Assembly (NCBI GenBank): GCA_028023455.1
Contig: JAQFVV010000049.1
Span: 3,656,536 to 3,720,535, forward strand
DNA from: Epiperipatus broadwayi
Taxonomy: Eukaryota > Onychophora > Udeonychophora > Euonychophora > Peripatidae
Direction: 5' to 3'
Length of the DNA stretch: 64,000 bases
Of this stretch, positions 62,031 through 64,000 are shown in pieces (within the stretch, counting starts at the first letter, position 1; every line of letters begins with the position of its first letter). Below the pieces are notes generated by a model. It did not search any database and was not told the origin of the DNA. It saw nothing but the letters and a program-made list of their open reading frames with translations. The position numbers and the translations under genes are program-made.

Positions 62031-62636
62031 TAATGCAAAGCCTTTTAAATATTATTCTTTTCCTCTTTTCTTCAAATGTTGCAGAAATAACAAATATCAG
62101 TACTAGAATAGAAAGTAAAGCAAGAAATTTTAGATTTGTGAATATTGAAATGAGAAAACTATAGAAAGTAACTTTTCAATTTCCCAAGGCATTGCGAAAG
62201 AATACCTAAAATAATTAAAACATTATTTGATGTTAGTTTAATGGGGAAAAAACTAGCTGAGAAGATTAAAATCATAATAAATAATTTGTTATGTGCTGGT
62301 CAATTTTTTAAATAATTCCAGAAATATTATTGTTTGCATGAGTTTAAAGAAATTTGATAACTATATATAGAAATATATTTTATTTATAAATTTCATAGTA
62401 AAATTAAAAAGGTCAAAATTTAATAAGAAAATAAATAAATAAGTCTTATTTATAAAAATCATGTCGATTTATTTAGTAAATTCAACTCACCGTATTGTCT
62501 GTGTTTGTTTTAAAAAGAAGAAAAAGAAAAACCCTTTTAAAACATGCTTTATTATTTCTAGTTTGGCGGGGTAATTTTAAAAAAGTAAAAAAGAAGAAAA
62601 AGTATCAAATATTTTATAAAACTATATATATTTCCA

Positions 62637-62712
62637 TGTGTCAAAGCATCAGCCAGGAAGCGAAGCCGGGACAACTGCTTGTAAGGCAGCACTCGATCAC
62701 CAACGCTTGACA
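62637..62712 (-). repeat. tRNA-Val-like SINE unit (copy 3 of 3, internally deleted)
   Basis: The same ends as the 35.7-kb copy (TGTCAAGCGTTGG on minus; GCTTTGACACATG at the other end). About 15 bp is missing from the D-arm/anticodon side, and the duplicated T-arm segment (TTTGCGGG) is lost. Confidence 0.75.
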
Positions 62713-63690
62713 AAATTATAATTTTTATTAGAGGAAATAATAATGACAACATACATCTGACAAACCAACATATTCTATAGGATATGAATATTTCTTTTAG
62801 ACTAATTATTAAATGATATGCATTTTTTAAAGATGTCATATAGAAATATACTTATGATACGATACTTTATTATATCAATTTTTTTATTTATATTAAGCCA
62901 AGATTATATGAGATTTATAGCATACACCTATAATATACTGCATGCATTCCAAGAACAGAGAACATTTCTATTGATATACAATAAGTCCAAGAATATGTAT
63001 ATTTCTATACTATAGAAAAAAGACACTTTCTCTATATTAATTGTGAACACTATTTTTTTTATTTTTTAACAAATTATTGCATTGTACTGTATGAATCTAA
63101 TTAAAAATCATGGATAAACTTTATTATGTATAGATTTAAGAGAGTAGTCATAATCATACACAATGAAATAAACTCTTTCTAAAATTTTTCAGTCAAGACA
63201 GAGCATAAAAAATATCTTAATATTAAGTTAGACAAAGGTATTATTAATTTTTGGGACTGGTTTGGAAAGAAACCAACATCTTCACTATTTTGTGTATTAT
63301 ATCCTGAATACTTAAGTAAAAGGGAAGACATGAAGATATACAGTTATTGTCAGATATTATTATCACTATATTCATGACATGTATTAGGTAAAATTCTTCT
63401 TATATTATAAATGATATATGAATTATTTCCATTAATTCACCACCACTATGTATATACCATCAAATTACGTACAACTATTTTTTCTTCAGATCTTAGTTAT
63501 TTAAAAAAGATATCCAATTTTCATTTCTGAAGTTAGATATATCAAAGTTATTTATCAATTTTGTTTGCAAAAAAGAGCAATAAATTGTCTTTGATTTTTT
63601 TTAAAAAATAAATATAATGCACAGAGTTTGCATTAGCTTTTTCAATGTTTATTGCTTATTTGGAATGATTATCATAATTGTGTGCAAAAC
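62713..63690. other. AT-rich non-coding stretch
   Basis: No supported feature; the plus frame at 62818-63015 has no motif. Confidence 0.5.
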
Positions 63691-63739
63691 AGGTGATTGT
63701 TTAATGCATTAGAGAATAGTAGAGTGAAAGAGATAAGTT

Positions 63740-64000
63740 TTTAGATAAAATTAATACCTTGGATAGAAATATTAAATTTACAGTGGAAAGGGAGAAAGAT
63801 AATAAATTATCATATTTGGACATAATGTTAACAAAAACATATGTTAAAAATAGATGTAGAATAGAAACATCAGTATATAAAAAAGTGAATGGGAATAGTA
63901 ATATAATGAATTGGAATTCTAATACAGATAATAAATATAAAATAAGTAGTATAAGTACAAGAATATGTAGGGCTATTAATTATTGTTCAAGTGAAAAGGA
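63740..64000 (+). CDS. Penelope-like element RT, partial, runs off the window
   Basis: From about 63762 an uninterrupted frame reads LDKINTLDRNIKFTVEREKD, then NKLSYLDIMLT, ETSVYKKVNGNSNIMNWNS, and KYKISSISTRICRAINYC. These are, in order, the FTVE.E.D..LPFLDVL, TSVYRKPT..G.YLNW.S and KYKI..I..L..RA...CS blocks of PLE reverse transcriptases, just downstream of the catalytic site. No stop occurs before the window edge. The upstream RT motifs are not visible before 63740, where the frame is broken. The element is 5'-truncated or decayed on this side and may be intact beyond the window. Confidence 0.75.

Noticed and set aside
62558-62839. 93-codon minus frame
   Set aside because: It spans the third tRNA-like SINE copy; no independent protein signal.

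Overview
The window is very AT-rich animal genomic DNA with no recognisable host gene, rRNA or tRNA gene. It is a repeat graveyard. It holds decayed non-LTR retrotransposons (LINEs), several Penelope-like elements (PLEs, reverse transcriptase plus GIY-YIG endonuclease), one LTR retrotransposon with two 1.7-kb LTRs, tRNA-derived SINE-like units, at least a dozen inverted-repeat (hairpin) elements and two long TATC microsatellites. This mixture fits a marine invertebrate. A cephalopod mollusc such as an octopus is my best guess, but that is an inference from style and not proven by any marker gene.

Layout. 1-4180 is featureless apart from a slightly GC-richer patch. 4.4-6.2 kb holds a minus-strand PLE, with RT motifs and an intact GIY-YIG reading frame, ending in a small inverted repeat with a hammerhead-like motif. 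7.1-9.2 kb holds a hairpin element, a LINE RT fragment, a tRNA-like SINE and a TATC array. 14.8-20.4 kb is a minus-oriented, probably non-autonomous LTR element with a coiled-coil (gag-like) ORF. 22.8-23.6 kb is a nested inverted repeat. 27.65-29.36 kb is a 1.7-kb near-perfect palindrome made of two head-to-head PLE 3' ends. 30.5-31.7 kb is a LINE RT relic. 34-43 kb holds hairpins, a SINE and a second LINE type. 46.6-48 kb holds a possible Ty3/Gypsy integrase relic and another PLE end. 48.8-53.2 kb holds an inverted repeat, LINE C-terminal pieces and the second TATC array. 54.8-60.15 kb is a stack: a nearly complete minus-strand LINE (AP-endonuclease, linker, RT) interrupted by a different plus-strand LINE 3' end and by a head-to-head SINE pair. 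60.4-62.7 kb holds small repeats. From about 63.74 kb to the window end an open PLE reading frame runs off the edge.

The most unusual theme is that at least five unrelated-looking repeats (5.99-6.21, 22.80-23.61, 27.65-29.36, 42.18-42.37 and 58.47-59.15 kb) are head-to-head inverted pairs or partial pairs. Each carries, near its outward end, the same small module: CTGAWGA, a short hairpin, then GAAAC or a variant. That is the arrangement of a hammerhead ribozyme core, a motif known from PLEs. Several copies have core substitutions and all have an extra nucleotide between the CTGATGA box and helix II, so activity is not established. No genes act together here beyond the enzymes these elements once encoded.
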